Shown here one piece after another: positions 16,116 to 24,426 of a stretch of DNA of 60,964 nt; the first letter of the stretch is position 1, and each line of letters begins with the position of its first letter. The stretch comes from Pseudomonadales bacterium (lineage in GTDB: Bacteria > Pseudomonadota > Gammaproteobacteria > Pseudomonadales > Azotimanducaceae). The notes under the pieces were generated by a model that made no database searches, was not told the DNA's origin, and worked only from the letters and a program-made list of their open reading frames with translations. Made by a program: the position numbers and the translations under genes. The stretch spans positions 1-60,964 of the forward strand of contig SLQW01000025.1 in NCBI GenBank assembly GCA_007131295.1. Direction: 5' to 3'.

Positions 16116-17576
16116 ATGCGGGAGAGAGCAGTTGGGTCTAGGGCGCATCAGCGGGCCCGGCAGCGGGGCCTGAGCAGAGTCGCAGGCCTGTTCCTGGCCG
16201 TCGGCGTCGTCCTCTTGCTGGCTGCGGCCTGGGTCGGTCGCACGGTGCATCTGCAGGGATCAGTCGGCACGGCCAACAAGGCCAAGCTCACCTGTTCCTC
16301 CGTGTTCGTTTCCGGCCGCGAGCCGTCCGAGGTCATGGCCGCCGAGATGGGCGCTGGCGCATTGGCACAGATCGCTGCCTCCGTGCACCCGGAATCCGGC
16401 CGCACCACCGCGTCGCTGCTGTGGACGCGTGCGGAGGCGCTTTATCGTCCGGGTCTCGGCTGCACCCGCCTCCTGGCTATCGACGCGAGCGAGCTCGCCC
16501 GCCAGATCGACCTCGATCGTCTGCCGTCGCCACCGGATCTGTCGGCGCTGCCATGGCCCACCGGCGACGCGCCAGCCGGGACGCCAGCACCGGAAGTCGA
16601 CGCAGCCAGGCTCGATGCACTGCTCGAGCGTGCCTTTGCAACCGACGGCGAGGCTCCGGCCCATACGCGCGCCATCGGTATCGTATGGCGCGGCCATCTG
16701 ATCGCCGAACGCTATGCAGCCGGAATCGATCGCGACATGCCCCTGACGGGCTGGTCTATGACCAAGAGTCTTACGTCCGCCCTGATCGGGCTGCGCGTTG
16801 GGGATGGCGCTCTCGATCTGCATGCTCCGGCTCCGGTCCCGGAGTGGCAGGATGACGGGGACCCGCGCCGAGACATCACCCTTGATCAGCTCCTGCGAGC
16901 CTCCAGCGGTCTGGAATTCGAGGAGGTCTACGGTTCGCTGCGCTCCGATGCCGTCCAGATGCTGTTCGGGCCCCACGGTGACGATATGGGCAGCTACGCT
17001 GCGGCAAAGCCGCTGCTGGGTCCGCCGGACACCATCTGGAACTACTCCAGTGGCACCACGAATCTGCTGCAGCGCATTCTTCGCGACAGTTTCGAGGATC
17101 TCGAGAGCTACCATGCCTTCGCTCGCGAACGGCTGTTCCACCCCCTGGGCATGACGCGCACGACGATCGCGCCGGACGTTGCCGGGACCATGGTGGGCTC
17201 CTCGTTCGGTTACGCGACCGCACGCGATTGGCTGCGTTTCGGCCTCCTGTATCTCAACGATGGCGTCTGGGAAGGCCGACGCCTGTTGCCGGAAGGCTGG
17301 GTCGCCTACAGTGTCACACCGACGGTCGCTGATCCGGGCGGACGTTACGGTGCGCAGTGGTGGCTGAATGCCGGTCCGGACGAGGATCCGGAGGCGCGGC
17401 CCTGGCCTTCGTTGCCAAGGGATACCTACCGCGCGTCGGGTTTCGAGGGACAGTATCTGACCGTGATACCGTCCCGGGAGCTGGTGGTGGTCCGCCTGGG
17501 CTACACGCCCGATCGTCGCCGCTGGGCCATGGATACTTTCGTGGCCGAAGTCATCGACATCCTCGAGGGCAGCTAA
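16116..17576 (+). CDS. serine hydrolase, beta-lactamase/penicillin-binding-protein-like (class C fold)
   Basis: 486 aa. Arg-rich N-terminus then a transmembrane helix (about 20-40), leaving a periplasmic domain. The SxxK nucleophile motif is Ser214-Met-Thr-Lys217 (GWSMTKSL), the second motif is YSSGTTN, and the third, usually HxG or KTG, is SGFEGQ. The family includes EstB-type esterases and 6-aminohexanoate-dimer hydrolases; beta-lactamase activity is not implied. The ~150-residue region before the catalytic domain contains Cys60 and Cys116, possibly a disulfide. GGGGAG precedes the ATG. It stands alone or in a loose unit with the next gene 37 bp downstream. Confidence 0.85.
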   Translation: MRERAVGSRAHQRARQRGLSRVAGLFLAVGVVLLLAAAWVGRTVHLQGSVGTANKAKLTCSSVFVSGREPSEVMAAEMGAGALAQIAASVHPESGRTTASLLWTRAEALYRPGLGCTRLLAIDASELARQIDLDRLPSPPDLSALPWPTGDAPAGTPAPEVDAARLDALLERAFATDGEAPAHTRAIGIVWRGHLIAERYAAGIDRDMPLTGWSMTKSLTSALIGLRVGDGALDLHAPAPVPEWQDDGDPRRDITLDQLLRASSGLEFEEVYGSLRSDAVQMLFGPHGDDMGSYAAAKPLLGPPDTIWNYSSGTTNLLQRILRDSFEDLESYHAFARERLFHPLGMTRTTIAPDVAGTMVGSSFGYATARDWLRFGLLYLNDGVWEGRRLLPEGWVAYSVTPTVADPGGRYGAQWWLNAGPDEDPEARPWPSLPRDTYRASGFEGQYLTVIPSRELVVVRLGYTPDRRRWAMDTFVAEVIDILEGS

Positions 17577-17613
17577 GCTGGCCGGCGGGGCTAATGGGCG
17601 AGGAGAGAGCAGC

Positions 17614-18516
17614 ATGGAATTCATCAGCACCACAGCACGCAGCAACGCTCCGCGCAGCTACCAGCACATCGAGGCCCGTCCGCTCACGGGTGCGCTCGGC
17701 GCGGAGATCTATGGCATCGACCTGCGCCGCCTCGGCGACGATGCATTCGCCGAACTCAAGCAGGCAGCGACGGACCATCTGGTGTTGTTTTTTCGGGATC
17801 AGCTGCTCGATCTCGCAGAATATGAAGCCTTCGCCTCGCGCTGGGGCGCGTTCGGAGCCGATCCGTTCGTGGCGACGATGGATGAGCATCCGCACGTGAT
17901 CCGGGTTCTCAAGGAGGCGGACGAAAAGCATCCGCTGGTGTTCGGCGGTGCTTGGCACAGCGACTGGACGTTCCTGCCGACACCGCCGTCATGGACCATG
18001 CTGTACGCCCGGGACGTTCCGGAGTACGGGGGCGACACGCTGTTCGCGAATACCTGCCTGGCGTGGGAGTGGCTTTCGGACACCTTCAAGTCGATGCTGG
18101 AACCGCTGACTGCCGTGCACAGTCCGCAGCGGGCCTACGGGGCGGACGCTCGCCACAACGAACTGCTTGAGAACATGAAGATTCTCTATGGAGAAAAGGC
18201 GCATCTCGAGGGACGGCATCCTCTGGTGCGGACTCATCCCGAAAGCGGGCGCCGGGCGTTGTTCGTGAATCCGGGTTACACGACAGGCATCGAGGGCATG
18301 CGGCCAGAGGAAGCTGAACATCTGCTCGCCTATCTGTTCCGGGTTATGACCCATCCCGCTTTTCAGTGCCGCTTTCGCTGGGAACCAGGCACCATCGCCA
18401 TGTGGGACAATCGCTGCACGTTGCATAACCCAGTGAGCGATTACCTGGGTATGCGACGTGAGCTCTATCGCATCACGATTGCGGGTGAAGAGCCGTATCT
18501 GGCCCGTGCCGCCTGA
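17614..18516 (+). CDS. TauD/TfdA-family Fe(II)/2-oxoglutarate dioxygenase
   Basis: 300 aa. Fe ligands His115 and Asp117 (WHSDWTF) and His271 (TLHNPVSDY); the 2-oxoglutarate-binding arginine is in RRELYRIT. ARPLTGALGAEIYGIDL and LVLFFRDQ are the family N-terminal motifs. Substrates of relatives include taurine, 2,4-D, alkyl sulfates and carnitine precursors; nothing here decides among them. GAGGAGAG precedes the ATG. No sulfonate transporter is adjacent. Confidence 0.9.
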   Translation: MEFISTTARSNAPRSYQHIEARPLTGALGAEIYGIDLRRLGDDAFAELKQAATDHLVLFFRDQLLDLAEYEAFASRWGAFGADPFVATMDEHPHVIRVLKEADEKHPLVFGGAWHSDWTFLPTPPSWTMLYARDVPEYGGDTLFANTCLAWEWLSDTFKSMLEPLTAVHSPQRAYGADARHNELLENMKILYGEKAHLEGRHPLVRTHPESGRRALFVNPGYTTGIEGMRPEEAEHLLAYLFRVMTHPAFQCRFRWEPGTIAMWDNRCTLHNPVSDYLGMRRELYRITIAGEEPYLARAA

Positions 18517-18573
18517 TTTACGACAGGGCTTCGCTACAATGACGGGCCAGAACGATGCACTTAGGAGAAAAGC

Positions 18574-20253
18574 GTGACATCAGCCGCTGAAGTTCCCGTT
18601 CGGATTCCCCTCGAACAGCTCGGCGACGCCGTCGATGCACTCGAGGAGCGCCTGCAGCGTGCCCTTGATCACGTGCGCGGTGAGGTTACGGCGCTCGGCC
18701 AAGACCTGGGACCGGGTCCGGCTGCAGATCGCTTCCAGCTCCAGATTTACGACCTCGCGTTCACGCGCGCGGAGATTTCCGCCGCCCGTGCCCTGCTCGA
18801 TTACGCCAACTCCATGACCGGTGGGGCGGAAGCCGAGCTCGCGGCCGGCTATGCAGGTGCATTCATCGGCGAGACCGTTGCCAGCCTGCGCTATAGGATC
18901 GGTGCTCGCGCTGCGGATTTCGGTTTCTCGCGCGAGTCCCTCGACGCGCCTTTCGCCGGGCTGCTCGAGGCAACCTTGCAGGAGGCCAGCAGCGGGGCTG
19001 CGCTGGAGGCGCTTGGGGCGCTCCTGCTCGAGCGCAACGGTGATACCGGAGCCGTACACCTCGACGACGACAAGGCAATGATGCGGGATACGTTTCGCCG
19101 CTTCGCCGATGAAGTGGTCAAGCCCCTGGCCGGAGACATCCATCGCCAGGACCTGATGATTCCCGATGCGATCATCGACGGGGTCCGCGATCTTGGTTGT
19201 TTCGGCCTGTCGGTACCGGAACGCTTCGGTGGCCTGCTGCCTGATGATCGGGAAGACTCGCTGGGCATGATCATTGCCACGGAGGAGCTGTCCCGTGGCT
19301 CGTTGGGCGCCGCTGGAAGCCTGATCACCCGCCCGGAAATCATGGCTCGAGCGCTTCTCGAAGGCGGTACTGAGGAGCAGAAGCGCCTCTGGCTGCCGCG
19401 GATCGCGGCGGGCGATCCCCTGGTCGCGATTTCCGTCACCGAGCCGAACACGGGATCCGATGTGGCGGCAGTGGCGCTGCGGGCAAAGCGCGTGGATGGC
19501 GGCTGGCGACTGAGTGGTGCCAAGACCTGGTGCACGTTTGCTGGCAAGGCCGGTGTGATTCTGGTCCTTGCGCGGACGGATGCAGACCCTGGAGCAGGGC
19601 ACAAGGGCCTGTCCTTGTTCATGGTCGAGAAGCCGTCGACTGACGGCCACGAATTCGACTTCGAGTCGACCGGAGGCGGGCGGGTCTCGGGACGTGCGAT
19701 ACCCACCCTTGGCTATCGCGGCATGCACTCCTTCGAAATGTTCTACGACGACTTCTTCGTGCCCGATTCGCATGTGGTCGGCGGGGAAGGCGGGCTGGGT
19801 AAGGGTTTCTACTATCAGATGCGCGGCTTCTCGGGCGGCAGAATCCAGACCGCTGCGCGTGCCACCGGTCTGATGCAGGCGGCTTTCGAGCAAGCCCTTG
19901 CCTACGCGCGCGACCGCAAAGTGTTCGGTCAGGCAGTCGCCGATTACCCGTTGACCCGCGTCAAGCTGGCACGCATGGCCACGCAGCTCATGGCTGCGCG
20001 CCTGTTCAGCCACGACGTTGGCCGACTGCTGGACACTGGCTCCGGACAGATGGAAGCGAGTCTGGTGAAGCTGTTCGCTTGCCGGGCAGCGGAATGGGTG
20101 ACGCGTGAGGCGCTGCAGATTCACGGGGGGATGGGCTATGCGGAAGAGACGGACGTATCCCGCTTTTGGGTCGACGCCCGTGTGTTGTCCATATTCGAAG
20201 GTGCCGAGGAGACTCTGGCTCTGAAGGTGGTCGGGCGGGCACTCCTGGCGTGA
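18574..20253 (+). CDS. acyl-CoA dehydrogenase with N-terminal extension, (2S)-methylsuccinyl-CoA dehydrogenase-like
   Basis: 559 aa, about 170 longer than ordinary acyl-CoA dehydrogenases, starting with GTG after AGGAGA. Residues 1-165 form a helical, glutamate/alanine-rich extension (LQIYDLAFTRAEISAARALLDYA); the catalytic body follows with SVTEPNTGSDVAA, TLGYRGMHSFEM, YARDRKVFGQ and the C-terminal QIHGGMGYAEE. The size and the extension recall methylsuccinyl-CoA dehydrogenase (Mcd) of the ethylmalonyl-CoA pathway, but no other gene of that pathway (ecm, ccr) is in the window. It uses FAD and passes electrons to ETF. A different branched acyl-CoA substrate is possible. Confidence 0.75.
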   Translation: MTSAAEVPVRIPLEQLGDAVDALEERLQRALDHVRGEVTALGQDLGPGPAADRFQLQIYDLAFTRAEISAARALLDYANSMTGGAEAELAAGYAGAFIGETVASLRYRIGARAADFGFSRESLDAPFAGLLEATLQEASSGAALEALGALLLERNGDTGAVHLDDDKAMMRDTFRRFADEVVKPLAGDIHRQDLMIPDAIIDGVRDLGCFGLSVPERFGGLLPDDREDSLGMIIATEELSRGSLGAAGSLITRPEIMARALLEGGTEEQKRLWLPRIAAGDPLVAISVTEPNTGSDVAAVALRAKRVDGGWRLSGAKTWCTFAGKAGVILVLARTDADPGAGHKGLSLFMVEKPSTDGHEFDFESTGGGRVSGRAIPTLGYRGMHSFEMFYDDFFVPDSHVVGGEGGLGKGFYYQMRGFSGGRIQTAARATGLMQAAFEQALAYARDRKVFGQAVADYPLTRVKLARMATQLMAARLFSHDVGRLLDTGSGQMEASLVKLFACRAAEWVTREALQIHGGMGYAEETDVSRFWVDARVLSIFEGAEETLALKVVGRALLA

Positions 20254-20278
20254 CCGGCTCTGCCGCGCTCTCTATAAT
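20250..20278 (+). promoter_or_regulatory. sigma70-type promoter of the small membrane protein gene
   Basis: GTGACC (20250-20255, four of six matches to TTGACA), a 17-bp spacer and a perfect TATAAT (20273-20278). It overlaps the last codons of the acyl-CoA dehydrogenase and lies about 34 bp before the next start codon, so the small gene has its own promoter. Confidence 0.6.
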
Positions 20279-20311
20279 TAGGGCCTCATCGTATTCGAAT
20301 GGTGTAACAGC

Positions 20312-20500
20312 ATGGCAGGGTCAGACTATACGGGCGGGCCGGGCGCGATCATCTGGGCGGTCATCGGCCTGCTCATCGGTCTGCTCTTCGGCTGGTACTT
20401 CGGCGACTTCGTGAGCTACGCCGTCGTCGGCGTGGTCTTCGGGTGGCTTGGCGGACTGATGATCGCAGGGCCTGACGACAGCGGCGACACCCATCACTGA
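20312..20500 (+). CDS. small two-helix membrane protein of unknown function
   Basis: 62 aa with two predicted transmembrane helices (about 11-29 and 33-51) rich in Gly, Val and Ile, joined by a short FGDF turn, and a charged DDSGDTHH tail. I do not recognise a family. That it is a real gene is supported by a good promoter just upstream, a stem-loop over its stop, a coherent hydrophobic pattern and the absence of a competing frame. Gly-rich helices suggest tight packing or oligomerisation. Confidence 0.6.
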   Translation: MAGSDYTGGPGAIIWAVIGLLIGLLFGWYFGDFVSYAVVGVVFGWLGGLMIAGPDDSGDTHH

Positions 20501-20519
20501 CGTCCTGCAACAGGACGTC
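20499..20519 (+). terminator. stem-loop terminating the small membrane protein gene
   Basis: Perfect 9-bp arms GACGTCCTG (20499-20507) and CAGGACGTC (20511-20519) with a CAA loop, overlapping the TGA stop. There is no clear T-tract after it. Confidence 0.65.
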
Positions 20520-20620
20520 CACATGCTTTCAGGCGTATCATTCTGACGCGGGCAGCTACGGGTCTAGGCGGTCCGGTGTTTGTTTCCGCACCGGTCGACA
20601 CGCAGGACACAGGAGCCGCA

Positions 20621-21832
20621 ATGAATCTCGAATTCTCAAAGGAAGATCTTGCCTTTCAGCAGGAAGTGCGCAGCTGGATCGAGGAGAATCTGACTCCGGA
20701 GATGCAGGAGGTGCAGGAACGCAGTCCAACCGGACATCTTTCCAAGGCACTGCAAATGGATTGGCAGCAGCGTCTTGCCAAAAAGGGCTGGTCGGTGCCG
20801 AACTGGCCGGAGGCCTGGGGTGGCCCGAACTGGAGCCCGACACAGAAATATATTTTCGATCTCGAGATGAGCCGGGCAGGGGCGCCGCGCATGCTGCCCT
20901 TCGGTGTCACCATGGTCGCGCCAGTGATCATGAAGTTCGGCACTGACGAGCAAAAGCAGAAATACCTGCCAGACATTCGAGATTCCAAGGTCTGGTGGTG
21001 CCAGGGTTACTCGGAGCCCGGATCCGGGTCCGATCTCGCTTCACTCTCCACCCAGGCAAAACGGGAAGGGGACTACTACATCGTCAACGGCACCAAGACC
21101 TGGACGACGCTGGCCCAGCACGCTGACTGGATCTTCTGCCTGGTGCGGACGTCGAAGGAAGACAAGCCGCAGATGGGGATCTCGTTCCTGCTGATCGACA
21201 TGAAGTCCGAGGGCATTACGGTCGACCCGATCATCACCATCGACAGGCCGGTACGTGGTCATCAGGAAATCAACACGGTTTTCTTCGAGAACGTGAAGGT
21301 GCCGGTGGAGAACCTGGTGGGCGAAGAGGGCAAGGGCTGGACGTGCGCCAAATATCTGCTCGAGTTCGAGCGGGGCAATGCGTACTCCCCGGCCTTGCAG
21401 GCCAGCCTGAAGCGTATCCGGGCCTATGCCGCCAGCAACGAATGTGATGGCCAGACCCTGCTTCAGGAGCCAGGCTTCCGTCGCCGTATCGACGAGACCG
21501 AAATTGCCGTGCGCGCGATGGAGTACACGGAGCTGCGCATTCTCGGTGCGCTTGCGGCGGGGCAGAACGTCGGACCGGAGTCATCGATGCTGAAATGCCG
21601 GGGCACCGAGCTGCAGCAGCAGGTGACCGAGCTCGCGCTCGAATCCGTGGGTCCGCAAGGATTGCCGTTCCTGCATCCGCCACCGGAACCCGGATTCAAC
21701 GAGGAGCCGGTGTTCGAATGGGAATCGCACAAGGCGCCGCTGCGCTATTTCAACATGCGTAAGTCGTCCATTTACGCTGGTTCGAACGAAATTCAGCGCA
21801 ACATCATGGCGAAACTCGTCCTCGGTCTTTAG
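20621..21832 (+). CDS. acyl-CoA dehydrogenase family protein
   Basis: 403 aa from the ATG at 20621, preceded by AGGAG; an earlier in-frame start at 20576 gives a non-family tail. WCQGYSEPGSGSDLASL is the FAD/substrate motif, GTKTWTT follows, and the C-terminus has SSIYAGSNEIQRNIMAK. The SEPGSGSDL pattern and the length are typical of the FadE-like group that acts on long, branched or steroid side-chain acyl-CoAs. The flavin-dependent oxidoreductase gene begins one base after the stop, so they are co-transcribed. Confidence 0.92.
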   Translation: MNLEFSKEDLAFQQEVRSWIEENLTPEMQEVQERSPTGHLSKALQMDWQQRLAKKGWSVPNWPEAWGGPNWSPTQKYIFDLEMSRAGAPRMLPFGVTMVAPVIMKFGTDEQKQKYLPDIRDSKVWWCQGYSEPGSGSDLASLSTQAKREGDYYIVNGTKTWTTLAQHADWIFCLVRTSKEDKPQMGISFLLIDMKSEGITVDPIITIDRPVRGHQEINTVFFENVKVPVENLVGEEGKGWTCAKYLLEFERGNAYSPALQASLKRIRAYAASNECDGQTLLQEPGFRRRIDETEIAVRAMEYTELRILGALAAGQNVGPESSMLKCRGTELQQQVTELALESVGPQGLPFLHPPPEPGFNEEPVFEWESHKAPLRYFNMRKSSIYAGSNEIQRNIMAKLVLGL

Positions 21833-21833
21833 T

Positions 21834-22850
21834 GTGCGGCTCGGAATCCTCGACCAGTCGCCGCTCCGCTCGGGCGCAACGCCCGAGCAGGCCCTGGCCG
21901 AGTCGGTCATGCTCGCCACCGAAGCCGAGCGCCTCGGCTACTGCCGCTACTGGGTAGCCGAGCACCACAACTCCAGCGGGCTCATGGGCGCCGCACCGGA
22001 AATTCTCATCACGCGTATTGCTGGCGCAACTGAGCACATTCGTGTGGGCTCCGGCGGTGTCATGCTCATGCATTATTCCCCCTACAAGGTGGCAGAGACG
22101 TTCAGGGTTCTGGAGACGCTGTTTCCCGGTCGCATCGACCTTGGGGTGGGGCGGGCACCGGGATCCGATGGCCTGACTGCGGCAGCTCTTGCCTATGGCA
22201 ATCAGGTCGGCATGGAGTACTTCGCGGTCAAGGTGGCGGACATGATGCGCTGGGTACGCTGCGAAGCGCCGCATACCGAAGCGCTGGCGCGAGTCAGGGT
22301 TAGCCCAGCGGGAGACCACCATCCGGAGATCTGGCTGCTCGGATCCACTGACCAGAGCGCACAGCTCGCGGCCCATCTCGGATTGGCGTTCTCGTTCGCG
22401 CATTTCATTGCCCCGGAAGAAGCGGCCGCCGTCATCCGCATGTATCGGCAGCGGTTCGAGCCTGCGGCGGCGCAGCCGGTTCCGCGGGTCAGTCTCGGTG
22501 TCTTCGTTCTGTGCGCCGATACCGAGGCGGAAGCAAGAGATCTGGCTCTGTGCCGGGACCTTTGGCGACGCCGTATGCAGAGCGGACGGGAACCGGGGCC
22601 TTGGCCCAGCATCGCTGAGGCAAGGGCCGAACTCGGCGAGGGATTCGTAAGCAGCGACCCGCGCAGCCGGCATCAGATTCTGGGCACTCCGGAACAGGTC
22701 CGCGAACAACTCGAGAAGCTGGCAGCGGAAACCGGAGCCGAGGAACTTTCCATCGTCACCATCACCCCGGAGTTCGAGCAGCGTCTGCGCAGCTACGAGC
22801 TGCTGGCCGAGGTTTTCGCGCTGCAGCCGGAGAGCGCCGTCAGTCGATAA
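21834..22850 (+). CDS. LLM-class flavin-dependent oxidoreductase (luciferase-like monooxygenase)
   Basis: 338 aa, GTG start one base after the acyl-CoA dehydrogenase stop, so probably translated by re-initiation. LGILDQSPLRSG, EAERLGYCRYWVAEHHN, IRVGSGGVMLMHYSPYKVAE and FPGRIDLGVGRAPGSD are the signatures of the MsnO8-type subgroup; the C-terminus has LGTPEQVREQLE. These TIM-barrel enzymes use FMNH2 (or F420 in other groups) supplied by a separate reductase. Substrate unknown. The 3' end overlaps the convergent FAH gene by 11 bp. Confidence 0.9.
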   Translation: MRLGILDQSPLRSGATPEQALAESVMLATEAERLGYCRYWVAEHHNSSGLMGAAPEILITRIAGATEHIRVGSGGVMLMHYSPYKVAETFRVLETLFPGRIDLGVGRAPGSDGLTAAALAYGNQVGMEYFAVKVADMMRWVRCEAPHTEALARVRVSPAGDHHPEIWLLGSTDQSAQLAAHLGLAFSFAHFIAPEEAAAVIRMYRQRFEPAAAQPVPRVSLGVFVLCADTEAEARDLALCRDLWRRRMQSGREPGPWPSIAEARAELGEGFVSSDPRSRHQILGTPEQVREQLEKLAAETGAEELSIVTITPEFEQRLRSYELLAEVFALQPESAVSR

Positions 22851-23724
22851 AGGCAGTGGCGGAGGGTTCCGGAACAATCCGGTTTTCGATTGCGCCCAAC
22901 CCTTCGATTTCAACTCGTACCTCATCGCCCGCCCGCAGATAGCGGGGTGGGTCGCTGGCCGCACCGACGCCTGCCGGGGTGCCGGTGAAGATCAGGTCTC
23001 CAGGTTCGAGCGTGAAGGCTTGGGACAGGTGCGTAACCAGGTCATAGCTGTCGAAGATCAGCTTGTCCGTCGAAGATGTCTGCCGCAGCTCACCGTTGAC
23101 GTAGGTGGCGAGCTTGAGGCCGTGGGGATCTTCGATTTCGTCCGCTGTGACCAGCCAGGGACCGAACGGCGCGTGGGTGTCGAATGACTTGCCCATGGTG
23201 AACTGGCCGGTGCGACGCTGCCAGTCGCGAACGCTGAAGTCATTGCCGACGCAATAGCCGGCGATGACTTCGGCCGCCCGCTCGCGAGGCACGTGGCGGC
23301 AGCGACGGCCGATCACACAGACCAATTCCCCTTCGTAGTCCAGTTGATCGGACACCCGGGGCAGATGCACGGGTCCAAAGGGGGCCTGCACGGCCGTCAC
23401 CTGTTTGGTGAAGACGATGGGGTGCTTAGGAAACGCGCTGCCCATCTCCTCGGCGTGATCCCGGTAATTCAGTCCGACAGCCAGGCACTTGCGTGGCGCC
23501 AACGGTGCAAGCAGGCGCACCTGTGCCAGCGGCAGACCGGGACCGCCCCGGTCTGCGATGACCTCGAGGCGTTCGCGCGCAACGCTACCGCGGGCAAGCA
23601 CCTCGCGCAGGTCCTGTGGCAGATCTGGCGCATGCGCGGCCAGATCGATGATGCTGTTGTCGCTGACGAGGCCCAGTCGCGGTCCGACGTCATCATGAGC
23701 GGTGTCGAAACGGGCTATGCGCAT
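22840..23724 (-). CDS. fumarylacetoacetate hydrolase family protein
   Basis: 294 aa from the ATG at 23724. The N-terminal domain is about 65 residues, then the FAH catalytic domain: GLNYRDHAEEMG, IVFTKQVTAVQAP, LDYEGELVCVIGRRC (metal-ligand glutamates), GNDFSVRDWQ, and GDLIFTGTPAGVG near the end. It needs Mg or Mn and cleaves or hydrates 2-oxo acids, e.g. fumarylpyruvate or 2-keto-3-deoxy sugars. It follows zur by 58 bp on the same strand, though a functional link to zinc is not evident. Confidence 0.9.
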   Translation of the reverse strand: MRIARFDTAHDDVGPRLGLVSDNSIIDLAAHAPDLPQDLREVLARGSVARERLEVIADRGGPGLPLAQVRLLAPLAPRKCLAVGLNYRDHAEEMGSAFPKHPIVFTKQVTAVQAPFGPVHLPRVSDQLDYEGELVCVIGRRCRHVPRERAAEVIAGYCVGNDFSVRDWQRRTGQFTMGKSFDTHAPFGPWLVTADEIEDPHGLKLATYVNGELRQTSSTDKLIFDSYDLVTHLSQAFTLEPGDLIFTGTPAGVGAASDPPRYLRAGDEVRVEIEGLGAIENRIVPEPSATAFID

Positions 23725-23782
23725 GTTTCCGGTTCCTGCGGGTGTTGTTCTTGAAGGTCGAAGCGCGCTCGCAGGGATCAGG

Positions 23783-24256
23783 TCAAGCGGCTGCACAACG
23801 GGCGCAGCGGCCGTGCACTTCCACGGTCTGATACTCGGCCTGAAAGCCGACGGCTGCGGCCTGGCGGGCGAGGTTGTCCGACAGGGGGCGGGAATGAAGC
23901 TCCTCGACGAGGCCGCAACCGTCGCAGATCAGGAACTGGCAGACCCGATGGCGCAGCGGCGCCTCGCAGCGGGTGAAGCCATTGCTGGACTCGATCCGGT
24001 GCACGAGCCCGAGATCCATCAGGAAATCCAGGGCTCGATAGACCGTCGGCGGCTTTGCAGAGGGGTCCTCTTTCTGCATTTCAGCGAGAAGGTCGTAGGC
24101 GCTGACCACGCCGTGGCTGTCCCAGATCAGTTCCAGGACGCGTCTCCGATTGGGCGTGAGGCGAGCATTGCGCTCTGCGCAGATGGCCTCTGCAGCCGCA
24201 AGCGCATCAGCGATGCATGCTTCGTGGTCGTGATCATGAGCAGGCGCGGAGGGCAT
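23783..24256 (-). CDS. zur: Zur, zinc-responsive Fur-family repressor
   Basis: 157 aa from the ATG at 24256, preceded by GGAGAG; the ATG at 24277 has no such site. The His/Asp-rich N-terminus (HDHDHEAC) and the start IADALAAAEAICAERNARLTPNRRRVLELIW are typical of Zur. The DNA-binding helix has KPPTVYRALDFLMDLGLVHRIES, then structural-zinc cysteines in CDGCG and CARC. In the presence of zinc it represses uptake genes and ribosomal-protein paralogues. A Zur-box-like palindrome lies 3.2 kb away, next to the MerC-domain gene. Confidence 0.9.
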   Translation of the reverse strand: MPSAPAHDHDHEACIADALAAAEAICAERNARLTPNRRRVLELIWDSHGVVSAYDLLAEMQKEDPSAKPPTVYRALDFLMDLGLVHRIESSNGFTRCEAPLRHRVCQFLICDGCGLVEELHSRPLSDNLARQAAAVGFQAEYQTVEVHGRCARCAAA

Positions 24257-24375
24257 TGTCTCTCCAAGTGTCGCCATGAGTAATCCGTGCTGAGACAGTC
24301 TAATCGCCCCGGCCTCGATGGTGTAGCCGGCGGTCACCGGGCGGGCACCACTCCTCATGGTGCGGGTTCGTGAAG

Positions 24376-24387
24376 TAACCTCGGTTA
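24376..24387. promoter_or_regulatory. small dyad between zur and the bifunctional kinase
   Basis: TAACC (24376-24380) and GGTTA (24383-24387) separated by TC. It is in the divergent promoter region. It does not match the usual Zur box, and I cannot assign a regulator. Confidence 0.25.
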
Positions 24388-24426
24388 TTGACGAAGCGAG
24401 CGACGCTCACGGGATGGAGAAAGCGC

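Noticed and set aside
18535-18540. TACAAT upstream of the long acyl-CoA dehydrogenase as a promoter.
   Set aside because: No -35-like hexamer at an acceptable distance.
20573-20594. CCGGTG ... CACCGG dyad before the acyl-CoA dehydrogenase at 20621.
   Set aside because: Only 6 bp with a 10-base loop in GC-rich DNA, likely chance.
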